The notes under the pieces were generated by a model. The model saw only the letters and a list, made by a program, of their open reading frames with translations, was not told the DNA's origin and searched no databases. Shown one piece after another: positions 27,712 to 36,412 of a stretch of 64,000 bases of DNA; positions within the stretch are counted from its first letter, which is position 1; each line of letters starts with the position of its first letter. This stretch comes from Pedobacter nutrimenti (GTDB taxonomy: Bacteria > Bacteroidota > Bacteroidia > Sphingobacteriales > Sphingobacteriaceae), in assembly GCF_003208655.1 (NCBI RefSeq), contig NZ_QKLU01000012.1, positions 1 to 64,000 of the forward strand, in the 5' to 3' direction. The translations under genes and the position numbers were made by a program.

Positions 27712-28053
27712 TTATTTTCCTCCTACACCAGATGCACCCTGTACCCCAGCGTCTGTCATAAAGTAATTAATAGATACCCAAACGACAATGGCAATGATCA
27801 GATAAAGCAAATAAGTCAAACCACCTTCTTTATGCCCAATTAAAGCCATTGCAGTTCTTACTGCCCCCCACGATACGCCAATGAGAAAAATCACATTGAT
27901 GATACCTTGAATTATACCTTTAAGTGTGTTTAACTTACCAACTGTTGCTCCCTGAGCATAAGTTGGATCATAAAAAAGCAGGATTGCTGCGCAGATTAAT
28001 AAAAGCACCCTTAATTTTCTAAGGGTGCTTTCGTCTTTAAGATTTACTTTCAT
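27712..28053 (-). CDS. traE: Conjugation protein TraE (VirB2-like pilin, DUF4134)
   Basis: 113 aa. Signal-like hydrophobic start ending in YAQ, then two hydrophobic helices (GIIQGIINVIFLIGVSWGAVRTA; LTYLLYLIIAIVVWVSINYF) and a Gly-rich end (GVQGASGVGGK), as in VirB2/TrbC pilins and DUF4134. It would be the pilus or channel subunit. A variant of the start-site signal, AAACCGTTA, lies 12 bases before the ATG. It is the first clear T4SS gene of the operon. Confidence 0.8.
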   Translation of the reverse strand: MKVNLKDESTLRKLRVLLLICAAILLFYDPTYAQGATVGKLNTLKGIIQGIINVIFLIGVSWGAVRTAMALIGHKEGGLTYLLYLIIAIVVWVSINYFMTDAGVQGASGVGGK

Positions 28054-28095
28054 TCTAATTGTATTTAACGGTTTTCAATAAGCATTTTGGGTCGG

Positions 28096-29016
28096 CTATT
28101 CTGTTTTTCCTCCAATAATGGAGTCCAAGTCTACAGCCTCATTTAATGAATCAAGCATGGAAAATGTCTGCTTTTTTCTATTCATAATCTCTTTATCAAT
28201 AAACAAAGAGTTACCATCTTCTAATCCTTCTACGACCGAAAGAGCGTCGATATCAGAAATTAGTTCGTCGTTTTCAATGATTAATTCCTCCAGTTTTTGA
28301 TTTTCTGCCTGGGTTATTTTTTCGGTGTAATCAATTAATCTTGAATTAAAAGATTGTGTGCTATCAACTTCCACAAGGGGTTTCTCTTTACCTGGATTGA
28401 TCTCACCGATGATTGACATCATTTCTGGTTCAAGCGCCTTTTCTTCAGGCAATAGTGTCATCACTTTTGCTTGATTTTTACTTACATTTGTTGTTGCGTT
28501 TACCGGATTTTGCTGTTCAATTGATGAGATGTATCCCTTTCGGGTAACCTCTAGTTCTCTTGTTCTTTCTTCTATTGGATTATGATAATTAATACTGGTA
28601 TAATCGCTATCTAAGGTTTCGTCTTTTTGAACCTTTACAACTTTACTTAGTCTATGAAGTTGTTCCGGGTCTTCGTATTCTAAATAGTCATCAGGATTAA
28701 AATTACCCAAAACGGGAACTTGTGGAGAATTATTAGGTATATTTTGTTTTGAAAAGCCAATATTATTTATGTTTTTATTAAATATCTTTTTCTTTTTCTT
28801 AGGTAAAGACTTAATAAGAGTTTTCGGCAGTATTATTGCATAGTATAAAACAGTAATGAATATGAAAGGAGATATAAGAGAAAAAAAATTAATATTCCCC
28901 CCTATTAATAGGGCTTTAAAGTCGTTAAAGGGGTTTATTTTAAATAGAATAAGGCATCCGGCATACAATATGCTTGATGTTATAATGCAGAAAGAAATTA
29001 CCCAATTTTTCTTCAT
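28096..29016 (-). CDS. Membrane-anchored hypothetical protein, first gene of the transfer operon
   Basis: 306 aa from ATG 29016 (MKKNWVIS); an earlier ATG at 29058 lies in the promoter. Two hydrophobic helices (about 5-25 and 40-60) are followed by a long hydrophilic, acidic, low-complexity cytoplasmic part (PDDYLEYEDPEQLHRLSKVV; ENQKLEELIIENDELISD). I do not recognise the family. On the minus strand TTTG-N19-TACGTTTT ends six bases before the ATG, a good promoter candidate for the whole block. A regulatory or scaffold role is possible. Confidence 0.65.
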   Translation of the reverse strand: MKKNWVISFCIITSSILYAGCLILFKINPFNDFKALLIGGNINFFSLISPFIFITVLYYAIILPKTLIKSLPKKKKKIFNKNINNIGFSKQNIPNNSPQVPVLGNFNPDDYLEYEDPEQLHRLSKVVKVQKDETLDSDYTSINYHNPIEERTRELEVTRKGYISSIEQQNPVNATTNVSKNQAKVMTLLPEEKALEPEMMSIIGEINPGKEKPLVEVDSTQSFNSRLIDYTEKITQAENQKLEELIIENDELISDIDALSVVEGLEDGNSLFIDKEIMNRKKQTFSMLDSLNEAVDLDSIIGGKTE

Positions 29017-29155
29017 TTGAAAACGTATAACGCCCCGAAAGTATGACAAATAATACAAAAAGCAAAATATTTTTTTATTTATGCAAAAATAATTGTTGTT
29101 TTGTGTTGCGAACTCGTGATTAAAAATTTAAACCATGTTCTTAACCTATTAAATA

Positions 29156-30721
29156 ATGTCTGATCTAAATCGTACCCCGGAAAGTAAGGCTAACCAAAAT
29201 AACTTTCCGCTCTCACCCGATGAGCATGAAAAATTGCTGGACAGGATAAGGAATATTTATCCACGCGATATCGACCTAGTTACGTTTGCGCAACAACGTG
29301 AATATGGATACCAGGTAGATGTCAAGAAATCTTCCAAACAAGCTATAGTGTTGCAAACAAAAGATAGTGCAGGTGTTTCCCTGGATACTATAATTGTTCG
29401 CAGAAATAAAGAAACTCAACAGTACTATTATACAAATCCAAATGATGCTAAGGATAAAGGTCCAATTTGGAAATTTGTTATGAATAGAAAACAAACTACT
29501 AGTTATATCGAAATTGATAAACATTTAAGTGGTTTTTTAAAACTCGAAAACCTTAAGGAAAAGGAGCCCCAGATTAGGGCAATCAATATTAATTCGTCCT
29601 CTATAGAAAATAGGGCGGTATCAATGGTAAAGCATTTCAATCTTTTACCGTTAACGGATTTGAATTATTTAAAGGCAAGAGGCTTTAATGAAAATGTGTT
29701 GAACTCTTATGAGTTTCTCGGACGTGTTTTAAATGAAAACCATAAGGGTTATATAAATACTGCCTTTCCGATGTACAACAAGGATGGAGAAATCATTGGT
29801 TTAGAAAGAAAGAACTTTAGCAATACAGATTCAAATTCCATCTTTTTCGGTGGTGCAGCAGAAGGTTCTGCAAAAAAAGATAGTGTTTGGTATTCAAAGA
29901 TATGGCCAGACAAAAAAATTGATAACATTGTTTTGGGCGAAACTGCAATTGACTTGATGAGCTTTCATATGCTCAAAAATAAATCAATCAGTAATGAACA
30001 CAACGTTTACGTTGCCTCTAATGGTTATTGGACAGAAAATCAAATTTCAATTGTTCAGGAATTAATTCAAAAACATCAGCCGAGCGGGGTTGTATTAGCA
30101 AATGATAATGATGGGCCAGGGAGAAGATACAATATTAATTTGACGGGTCAATTAAATAGACCAATCAGCAAAGAGGATATGGCTTTGAATCCAATGAACC
30201 AGTTTCAGCCCCAGCCATTAATTACCAAGGATAATAAACTAAGCGTTCAATGTGATTTGTTGGGTAAATACACAGCAAGATTAAGATTTACGGCGGTTTT
30301 TGATAATCAGACTGAAGGTTTAAAGATTTTTAAATCCTTAGAGGACAAATTACAGGACTTAAGGCGAATTTCAAGTCAGCAAGTAGAAACCAAAATAGCA
30401 GAAATTAGCGATAAAAAGGGTGTATATGAAGTTACATTCGTTAATGCAACAATGGAACTAAATAAAGCCCAGGACATTGTTCTGGATGTACGGGGAATGA
30501 AAAATTACCTTAGTATTGAAAAACCCAGGGGTAAGGATTTTAATGAGGATCTTAAAGTTAAATTAGGTTTGGTCAAAGACGAAAGTCTTGAAATCAAAGA
30601 GGGAAAAGTAAATCAGTTAAGTCAGGATGATCTAAATAAGAGGAATAGTTTTGATTTAAGTAAGGACTTACCCAATAGTAAAGAGTTCGATGGTAGAAAA
30701 GCTGGAGGATTAGGAAGATAA
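29156..30721 (+). CDS. Toprim-domain primase-like protein
   Basis: 521 aa. The C-proximal half has a Toprim core: the Glu motif VLGETAIDLMSFHML (about 260) and GVVLANDNDGPGRRYNINL (about 320), containing the DxD. The N-terminal part (WKFVMNRKQTT; YLKARGFNENVLNSYEFLGRV; FPMYNKDGEIIGLERKNF) matches the DUF3991-type region found before Toprim domains in mobile-element primases. The C-terminal 150 residues are extra and helical. No zinc finger was seen. It is transcribed away from the transfer operon and probably primes the transferred strand. Confidence 0.8.
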   Translation: MSDLNRTPESKANQNNFPLSPDEHEKLLDRIRNIYPRDIDLVTFAQQREYGYQVDVKKSSKQAIVLQTKDSAGVSLDTIIVRRNKETQQYYYTNPNDAKDKGPIWKFVMNRKQTTSYIEIDKHLSGFLKLENLKEKEPQIRAININSSSIENRAVSMVKHFNLLPLTDLNYLKARGFNENVLNSYEFLGRVLNENHKGYINTAFPMYNKDGEIIGLERKNFSNTDSNSIFFGGAAEGSAKKDSVWYSKIWPDKKIDNIVLGETAIDLMSFHMLKNKSISNEHNVYVASNGYWTENQISIVQELIQKHQPSGVVLANDNDGPGRRYNINLTGQLNRPISKEDMALNPMNQFQPQPLITKDNKLSVQCDLLGKYTARLRFTAVFDNQTEGLKIFKSLEDKLQDLRRISSQQVETKIAEISDKKGVYEVTFVNATMELNKAQDIVLDVRGMKNYLSIEKPRGKDFNEDLKVKLGLVKDESLEIKEGKVNQLSQDDLNKRNSFDLSKDLPNSKEFDGRKAGGLGR

Positions 30722-30775
30722 TTCGGAAACACATGTCAGAACGTTTTGGGGCCGGATAGCCCCGCTTTACTCGTC

Positions 30776-30800
30776 AATGCCCCTGAAAAGGGGCATTTTT
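30776..30800 (+). terminator. Rho-independent terminator
   Basis: Stem AATGCCCC / GGGGCATT with loop TGAAAA, then TTTTTG. It ends the primase-like gene. A second GC-rich pair, GGGGCC...AGCCCC, lies just upstream at about 30749-30765. Confidence 0.85.
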
Positions 30801-30850
30801 GTTTCTACCGGGTTTATATTACTACTTTCTGTGCTGCTATGAAACATTCA

Positions 30851-30912
30851 AATAAAGGGGAAATAAGATTAAACTACTTGATGGTAAATTGCCAAATATG
30901 GCGATATATTGG
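30851..30912 (+). promoter_or_regulatory. Composite G-box / TTGCC promoter of the JAB gene
   Basis: AATAAAGGGGAAATA at 30851-30865, TTGCCAAATATGGCGA at 30889-30904 and TATATTTA soon after. The G-run lies 32 bp before the TTG. No hairpin repeat precedes this copy. Confidence 0.8.
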
Positions 30913-30941
30913 TATATTTATGTAAATAAAAACCGTTACAA

Positions 30942-31412
30942 ATGAATCAAAGAACACCCCTATCCTTCCTTTATGATATCCCTCAGATCAAACTTACTTT
31001 TACCAATCCAACAAGGTTTAATGAACGAATATTTATTGGCAATATAGAAGATGCATATAATGTGTTTTATAATCTTTGGGATAAATCTACACTTGAATTG
31101 TTTGAGGAAGTTAAAGTTTTATATCTAAATACAGCAAATCATGTTATCGGGGCTTATTCAGTAAATAAAGGTTCAACTAACCATACTATTGTTGATACAA
31201 ATAGGATTATCGCAGCAGGTCTTTTATCAAATTGTTCTGGCCTCTGTATTGCACATTCACATCCTAGTAATAATCCTATTCCATCTGATGCGGATCGAAA
31301 AATAACAGAAACTCTTCAAAAGGCTTGTAGTTTCTTTAACATAGTGCTTATTGATCATTTAATTATTTGTCCAGAAGAAAACAAATACACTTCTATTATG
31401 CATGGGAAATAA
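30942..31412 (+). CDS. RadC-like JAB domain protein
   Basis: 156 aa. The JAMM metal site HSHPSNNPIPSDAD (about 105-118) and the upstream VLYLNTANHVIGAYSVNKGS define the C-terminal RadC/JAB domain, without the RadC helix-hairpin-helix part. Such proteins are frequent on Bacteroidota conjugative elements and on genomic islands; their function is not settled (peptidase or nuclease proposals exist). AACCGTTAC stands two bases before the start, and the gene uses the shared composite promoter, linking it to parB and the methylase-like gene. Confidence 0.88.
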   Translation: MNQRTPLSFLYDIPQIKLTFTNPTRFNERIFIGNIEDAYNVFYNLWDKSTLELFEEVKVLYLNTANHVIGAYSVNKGSTNHTIVDTNRIIAAGLLSNCSGLCIAHSHPSNNPIPSDADRKITETLQKACSFFNIVLIDHLIICPEENKYTSIMHGK

Positions 31413-31414
31413 AA

Positions 31415-31436
31415 AAGCCCTCAATTAAGAGGGCTT
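31415..31436 (+). terminator. Terminator after the JAB gene
   Basis: Stem AAGCCCTC / GAGGGCTT with a six-base loop AATTAA, starting three bases after the stop codon. The T-run is short, so termination may be partial. Confidence 0.65.
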
Positions 31437-31652
31437 AATAAACTCCGTTCTACCGAAAACCGTTACTTTTGCAATAGAAAGGTTTGCAATTATACGGGAT
31501 TTTATGGGTTTTTTCCTTAAAATAATTTGCATTTTTTTCCCCCTCAATAACTTACTAAGATCAACTTGGTTCTTAAATTCTTTTTTTCAAATTTTCATGG
31601 TTGGGGGTCCCTTCGGGACCTTTCTTTAAATAAGGAATATTCTGAATTATGT
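31437..31652. other. Intergenic stretch with stray start-site signal and reversed G-box
   Basis: Holds AACCGTTAC at 31459-31467 without a following start codon, a reversed G-box (TTTTTTTCCCCC at about 31535-31546) and a small hairpin-like GGGGTCCC TTCGGGACC at about 31604-31619. No ORF supported. Confidence 0.5.
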
Positions 31653-31805
31653 TTGCTATCACTTTGTCTCCGGATCAGCTGGGGATCCGGCTTGCTCCGG
31701 AAGAACTTTGATAGCAAATCCCTCTCCTAACCTGGTACCGGCCGACAAGTTTTGCTATCAAAATCTTGCCCAGGATCCTCTGCAGCTGATCATTCATGAT
31801 AGCAA
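31653..31805 (-). repeat. Double-hairpin intergenic repeat, copy 3 (reverse)
   Basis: TTGCTATCA at 31653 to TGATAGCAA at 31805, in the orientation opposite to copies 1 and 2 (GATCCGG part first). It ends exactly ten bases before the G-box of the parB promoter. Confidence 0.9.
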
Positions 31806-31814
31806 AACAAATGA

Positions 31815-31884
31815 AATAAAGGGGAAAATAGATTCTATCTCCTTAAATTCAATTGCCAAATATGGCGATAAATTGGTATCTTTA
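31815..31884 (+). promoter_or_regulatory. Composite G-box / TTGCC promoter of parB
   Basis: AATAAAGGGGAAAAT at 31815, G-run 31821-31824, TTGCCAAATATGGCGA at 31853-31868 and -7 box TATCTTTA at 31877-31884. G-run to TTG is 32 bp. The sequence is nearly the same as at 36287-36355. Confidence 0.85.
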
Positions 31885-31924
31885 TATTAAGAAAGAAATT
31901 GATAACCAATTAAAAAACAGGACT

Positions 31925-33754
31925 ATGAGTTCAACAAAAAAGAAAAAGGCGGTGCAATTAGAGCCAATTGACCTTCCAATTTTAACATCGGATGAAGTTA
32001 AGTTAATACCCATTGATTTAATTGATGTAATCAGCAACTATCGAAAGTATTTTAATGAAGAAAAGACTTTAGAGCTTGCAAGCAATTTACAAACAAATGG
32101 ATTGATCCATCCGGTATTATGTAGAATGCAAAATAATGGCAGATATGGTCTGGTCTCAGGAGAAAGAAGGTACAGAGCCAGTATCTTGGCGGGTTTTACT
32201 GTTATTTGTTCAACAGTTAGAGATTTAAGCGATGAACAGGTATTAGATATTCAGATATCTGAAAACTTACAAAGGGAAGATACTTCACCTTTAGAGGACT
32301 GTTCGGCTTACCAAATTTTGGTAGATAAAGGATTATCTGTTAATGATGTCGCTTTAAAATTAGGTAAATCACCTAGTTTTATTGCTGGCAGATTATCTTT
32401 AGTGAATTTGATTGATGAATTTCAACAAACACTTTTGGAAGATAAATTACCCATTACTCATGCTATTTATTTATCACGACAAGAGAAAGATAACCAAAAT
32501 CTTTATTGGAATTTTATCATTTCCAATCCTGTTTATCTTGGAAGTTTCAAAAATTTGAAATCTTTTTTTGAAGTGCAAATTGAAGTTCCGTTAAGTAAAG
32601 CAAAATTTGATAAAGATGATTCAAATTTAGTTCAAGGAATTGGAGCCTGTACTAATTGTATAAAAAATTCTGCCTGTAATTTATCCCTTTTTTCCGACAA
32701 AAGTGAAGACACCTGCTTAGACAGAAAGTGTTTTGATATTAAAACAGATGCTTTTGAAAAGAATTACTTTCTGTCTCTCCCAGATGATATCCTAATTGTA
32801 AGGGGGCAAAGATATTATGAGGATAACAGCCAAATTGAATTTATTAAACAACTATCAGAAGATTTAAATATTCATGAGTACGATATTATTGAAAGAACAG
32901 TAACTCTACCTGTTTTTAATGAAGAAGAGCCAATTCCGGAAGAATTTGAAAATGGTGAACTGGATGAAGACTATATTGAGCAACTCCAAGAATACAAAGA
33001 GGCCGTATTAGAACATGAAAAAGATGTTCAGGAATATCATACTGTTTTAAATTCCAGTCCAGAGTTAAATAAAGGCTGTTTTATTAGCGGTAAAAGTAAG
33101 GGTCAAGTTTTTCATTTCTTTAAGAAGGAAATTGTAAAAACTCAGTTATCTGAGAATAACAATATTGATCCGGTATTAAAGGCTTTAAATGACAGAAAAG
33201 ATGGGCATTTACAAAGGATCAAACGAGGTTTGGAAATCGATGCAGAAAAAATACATTCCGCTCAGGCAAAAAAAATCAAAGAACTTGATTATTTCAATAA
33301 GGATAATTTTGAAGTGGATTCAGATTTAAATGAAGCAGAAAATAATGCAATTCTAATTTCAATGTATCAAAAAATTAAGTGGGATGTTAAAGAAAGATTT
33401 AAAAAGCAATATTTAATTTCCGAAAAGGATCTTTTTGAACAATTGATTGCTTTACCAAAAAAAGCTAAAACCTATATTTTCAGACAGGCATTGCTTAGTT
33501 GTGTTTTTAATGAATACATCGGAGGTCTTGATCATTCAGCCGTTAGTTCAATAGCTTTATCCTATTCTGATCAAATTGGTCTATCAGAAATTATAGAGAA
33601 TCAAAATAAGGCTAAAGAGAAAAGGGAAGCTAGTCAGACAGAGAAGATTTATGTTATCGAGCGTCAAATTGAACAGCATTTAAAATCTATCAATCAGACC
33701 ACCTCATCCCAACCAAGCGACAAAATCATTGAATCTGAGTTAATCGAATTGTAA
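31925..33754 (+). CDS. parB: ParB-family partition/DNA-binding protein
   Basis: 610 aa from ATG 31925; the frame is open from 31853 but that part is promoter. The ParB/Sulfiredoxin N-terminal domain (VKLIPIDLIDVISNYRKYF, SGERRYRAS at 79-86, ISENLQRED) binds CTP in this family, and a HTH follows (LSVNDVALKLGKSPSFIAGRLSL, 137-160). Cysteines at 242, 245, 251, 264 and 269 (CTNC, C..TCLDRKC) could hold a metal. The acidic helical C-terminal half is longer than in chromosomal ParB. It is separated from parA by 8 kb and other strands. It may act in partition or, like other long plasmid ParB proteins, as a regulator. Confidence 0.85.
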   Translation: MSSTKKKKAVQLEPIDLPILTSDEVKLIPIDLIDVISNYRKYFNEEKTLELASNLQTNGLIHPVLCRMQNNGRYGLVSGERRYRASILAGFTVICSTVRDLSDEQVLDIQISENLQREDTSPLEDCSAYQILVDKGLSVNDVALKLGKSPSFIAGRLSLVNLIDEFQQTLLEDKLPITHAIYLSRQEKDNQNLYWNFIISNPVYLGSFKNLKSFFEVQIEVPLSKAKFDKDDSNLVQGIGACTNCIKNSACNLSLFSDKSEDTCLDRKCFDIKTDAFEKNYFLSLPDDILIVRGQRYYEDNSQIEFIKQLSEDLNIHEYDIIERTVTLPVFNEEEPIPEEFENGELDEDYIEQLQEYKEAVLEHEKDVQEYHTVLNSSPELNKGCFISGKSKGQVFHFFKKEIVKTQLSENNNIDPVLKALNDRKDGHLQRIKRGLEIDAEKIHSAQAKKIKELDYFNKDNFEVDSDLNEAENNAILISMYQKIKWDVKERFKKQYLISEKDLFEQLIALPKKAKTYIFRQALLSCVFNEYIGGLDHSAVSSIALSYSDQIGLSEIIENQNKAKEKREASQTEKIYVIERQIEQHLKSINQTTSSQPSDKIIESELIEL

Positions 33755-33761
33755 ACTCCCA

Positions 33762-33789
33762 TAAGCGCCTATTTATTAATAGGCGCTTA
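33762..33789 (+). terminator. Hairpin between parB and the next gene
   Basis: Perfect 11-bp stem TAAGCGCCTAT / ATAGGCGCTTA with loop TTATTA. No T-run follows, and AACCGTTAC-TT-ATG comes five bases later, so it could be an attenuator or processing site. Confidence 0.5.
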
Positions 33790-33804
33790 CTAAAACCGTT
33801 ACTT

Positions 33805-34083
33805 ATGAATAATTTTCACAATGACCACAAAGATCATTTTAATGAGATATTTTATAAAAATTATCTTATTAAGAGCCATATTACAAATGTTTATTATAAA
33901 TCACCAGATAATTTAATTTTAATATCTCCAATCAATGACCCGGATAACATATTCGTTTTGGGTATTGATCATGATAGGATGCTAGGCGATAGAAGTGTCC
34001 CTCATAATTTAGAAGATGCCTATAGTTACATTGATTGGGTTACGGAGATTAAAAATACAATTAGTAAAGAAAAGGAACAATAA
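33805..34083 (+). CDS. Hypothetical protein, 92 aa
   Basis: I do not recognise the family. Soluble, slightly acidic (FHNDHKDHFNEIFYKNY; LISPINDPDNIFVLGIDHDRML). It follows parB by 50 bp and has AACCGTTAC two bases before ATG. A terminator and the group II intron follow directly. Confidence 0.65.
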   Translation: MNNFHNDHKDHFNEIFYKNYLIKSHITNVYYKSPDNLILISPINDPDNIFVLGIDHDRMLGDRSVPHNLEDAYSYIDWVTEIKNTISKEKEQ

Positions 34084-34091
34084 TAAATACG

Positions 34092-34112
34092 GGGGGCTAA
34101 AGCCCCCTTTTT
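34092..34112 (+). terminator. Rho-independent terminator used as intron target
   Basis: Stem GGGGGCT / AGCCCCC with an AA loop followed by TTTTT. The group II intron begins at the next base. Confidence 0.85.
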
Positions 34113-36058
34113 GTGTGCCAGGCATGGGTATGCGCTATAGGGTGAAAGTCCCGAGCACGCCTTTACAGTAGGAAGTGTTAGTCAAGAGCAAGGGTGTCGT
34201 GGGTGACTGCGAATCTGAAGGAAGCAGGCGACAAAAGTTCGGACCGACGAACAGGAACTGTATACCAAGGCGGTGTCATATGGGTGATGTTGCAAAAGAA
34301 ACAAAAGCCCTATACTGTACGAAATATGATGACGTAGATACAGCGGTTAGATGAACGGAAAGCGGATGATCCTTACCCTGGGAGACCTGTATATGCGGTT
34401 TTAATACAAGACGGACTATTCCAGTGATGGAGATAGTGCATCTACAGGAGTCAGCAGAGGTCATAGTATGCCAGCGACGAGCCCTAAAACAGGGACGGTC
34501 TCACAAAAGCAGAAGGACTGAATGTTAAAATATGGCGAAAAACGATGATTGTTTATTATAAGGAGTCAACAGCAGGAACACTTATGCTTACAAGTAAAGG
34601 TTGGAAACTGAAGACTTAAAGTAAGAGGGGCTGTGCCGGTAATGCAACAATCAAAGAAACCGCCCTGTGCAAGAAAGAAATTAGGAAAGTAAAATGGTTA
34701 CACTAGAGCGCATCTTAGATAGAAAGAACATCGAGAAGGCCTTGCTGCAGGTTGCGCGCAACAAGGGTGCTGCAGGTGTTGATGGCATGCTAACAGAGGA
34801 ACTTCAGAAATACCTGAACTCCAACTGGCGTGTATTAAAGATGGAACTGCTTGAAGGCAAGTACTGCCCAAAGGCAGTTAGAGAGGTAGAAATACCTAAG
34901 CCCAATGGCGGCACACGGATGCTTGGTATCCCGACTGTGATCGACAGAATGTTGCAACAAGCCATAAGCCAGGTGATGATCCCCGTCTATGAAGAACAAT
35001 TCTCTGCCTGCAGTTATGGTTTCCGACCTAAGCGAAACGCCCACCAAGCGGTACTTCAGGCACAATGCCTGCTGAAAGGTGGGAGAGAATGGGTGGTGGA
35101 ACTGGACTTGGAGAAATTCTTCGACAAAGTCAACCACGACCGTTTGATGAGTAGGTTAAGCCTGACCATCAAAGACAAACCTACTCTAAGTCTGATCAGA
35201 AAATTCCTAACCAGTGGAATATTGAAAGATGGTGTTGAAACGGTGAGGACTGCAGGAACCCCGCAGGGGAGCCCTTTAAGTCCACTGTTATCCAATATCG
35301 TTTTAGACGAGCTAGATAAGGAGATAGAGAAACGTGGGCATGCATTCATCCGTTATGCAGATGATTGCAGCATCTATTTGAAAAGTGAGCGGGCGGCCAA
35401 AAGAACTGCCTCGAGTATCACCAGATACATCGAAGACAAACTGCTGTTAAAAGTGAACAAGGAGAAAACAAAGGTTAGCTATGGTGAACAAAGTACACTA
35501 TTAGGTTACTCTTTCGAGAAAAGTCCAACCCAAAGCTGGATGATCCAAATACCGTGGACATCGATCAACCGCGTGAAGAGGAAATGTAAAGCATTAACAA
35601 AACGTAGCAACGGGAAATCAGAAAAACGAGTACTGGAAAATCTAAAAGTACTGATTGAGGGATGGATCAACTACTTTCAACTGGCAACAGCGAACACCAG
35701 GGCCTTGGGCAACCTAGATGGATATGTGAGGGTCAGGCTAAGGATGCACCAGTGGAAAGCATGGAAGCGCGCGCCTGCTAGAATTAAAGGACTGCTAAGA
35801 TTGGGAGCATCTAAGCGGGATGCGTACGAGCATGGACACTCAAGTAAAAGCTACTGCCGAATCGCCAAAAGTTGGGTACTCACGAAAACTATGACAAACA
35901 AAGTGATCAAGAAACGTGGATACCTCGGCTTCGTGGACTCATTTTACCTAAAGAAAAAGGCGCAGATGTCAATGTTTTAACAAACCGCCGTATACCGAAC
36001 GGTACGTACGGTGGTGTGAGAGGACAGGTGGCCAACTAATGGCCACCTTCCTACTCGA
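34113..36058 (+). mobile_element. Group II intron inserted at a terminator (group IIC-like)
   Basis: The 5' end GTGTGCCAGGCATGGGTATG and AGGGTGAAAGTCCCGAGCACG are typical of bacterial group II introns. Near the 3' end the domain V fold is visible (CCGTATACCGAACGG...GGTGGTGTGAGAGG, about 35987-36022), followed by domain VI (GGTGGCCAACTAATGGCCACC) and a 3' end at about 36058. Insertion right after a terminator T-run and an ORF without endonuclease domain both fit class IIC. Ends may be off by a few bases. Confidence 0.85.
34694..35980 (+). CDS. ltrA: Group II intron reverse transcriptase/maturase
   Basis: 428 aa. Reverse transcriptase blocks are clear: VDGMLTEELQKYL, GIPTVIDRMLQQAI, SYGFRPKRNAHQAV, VELDLEKFFDKVNHD, TPQGSPLSPLLSNI and the catalytic YADD at about 220. 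A maturase (group II intron GIIM) region follows at about 320-390 (LKVLIEGWINYFQLATA). No HNH endonuclease domain is present. The frame is intact, so it is probably functional. Confidence 0.95.
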   Translation: MVTLERILDRKNIEKALLQVARNKGAAGVDGMLTEELQKYLNSNWRVLKMELLEGKYCPKAVREVEIPKPNGGTRMLGIPTVIDRMLQQAISQVMIPVYEEQFSACSYGFRPKRNAHQAVLQAQCLLKGGREWVVELDLEKFFDKVNHDRLMSRLSLTIKDKPTLSLIRKFLTSGILKDGVETVRTAGTPQGSPLSPLLSNIVLDELDKEIEKRGHAFIRYADDCSIYLKSERAAKRTASSITRYIEDKLLLKVNKEKTKVSYGEQSTLLGYSFEKSPTQSWMIQIPWTSINRVKRKCKALTKRSNGKSEKRVLENLKVLIEGWINYFQLATANTRALGNLDGYVRVRLRMHQWKAWKRAPARIKGLLRLGASKRDAYEHGHSSKSYCRIAKSWVLTKTMTNKVIKKRGYLGFVDSFYLKKKAQMSMF

Positions 36059-36124
36059 TTAGCTTTTTGCTGAACACCATTTATAACAATTACATTTTCT
36101 TAGTACATCCCCCCTACTCATACA

Positions 36125-36277
36125 TGCTATCATTTTATTACTGGATCCGGAGGGGATCTGGTCCGCTCCGGAAGGACTTTGATAGCAAAATACTCTCCAG
36201 GCCTGGTGCCGGCAACATTGTTTTGCTATCAAATACTTGTCCTGGAAGTTCTCCAGCTGATCAAACCTGATAGCAAA
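36125..36277 (-). repeat. Double-hairpin intergenic repeat, copy 4 (reverse)
   Basis: From TGCTATCA at 36125 to TGATAGCAA at 36277. Contains GGATCCGGAGGGGATC, CCGCTCCGGAAG, TTTGATAGCAAAA and TTTTGCTATCAAA. It ends ten bases before the G-box, like copies 3 and 5. Confidence 0.88.
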
Positions 36278-36286
36278 AGCAGACGA

Positions 36287-36356
36287 AATAAAGGGGAAAA
36301 TAGATTCTATCTCTTTTTAGTTTATTGCCAAATATGGCGACAAATTGGTATCTTTA
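36287..36356 (+). promoter_or_regulatory. Composite G-box / TTGCC promoter of the methylase-like gene
   Basis: AATAAAGGGGAAAA at 36287, TTGCCAAATATGGCGA at 36325-36340 and TATCTTTA at about 36349. G-run to TTG is 32 bp. Nearly identical to the parB promoter, suggesting duplication of the whole module. Confidence 0.85.
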
Positions 36357-36412
36357 TGTAACATAAATATCAGGAAATCAATTATTTAAAAGCATTAAAA
36401 TAACCCGTTGCA

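Noticed and set aside
31708..31890. ORF beginning MIANPSPNLVPADKF, seen again on the minus strand at 61548
   Set aside because: The same peptide arises because the hairpin repeat has an open frame; the reading frame runs into the parB promoter and has no start signal.
34276..34464. Minus-strand ORF in the intron
   Set aside because: Lies in the structured RNA part of the group II intron.
34523..34538. AAATATGGCGAAAAACG inside the intron, similar to the TTGCC promoter word
   Set aside because: The GCC half and the -7 box are missing; taken as chance.
36067..36361. Two short ORFs across repeat copy 4
   Set aside because: They cover the hairpin repeat and the promoter and share no conserved protein sequence with other copies beyond the DNA repeat itself.
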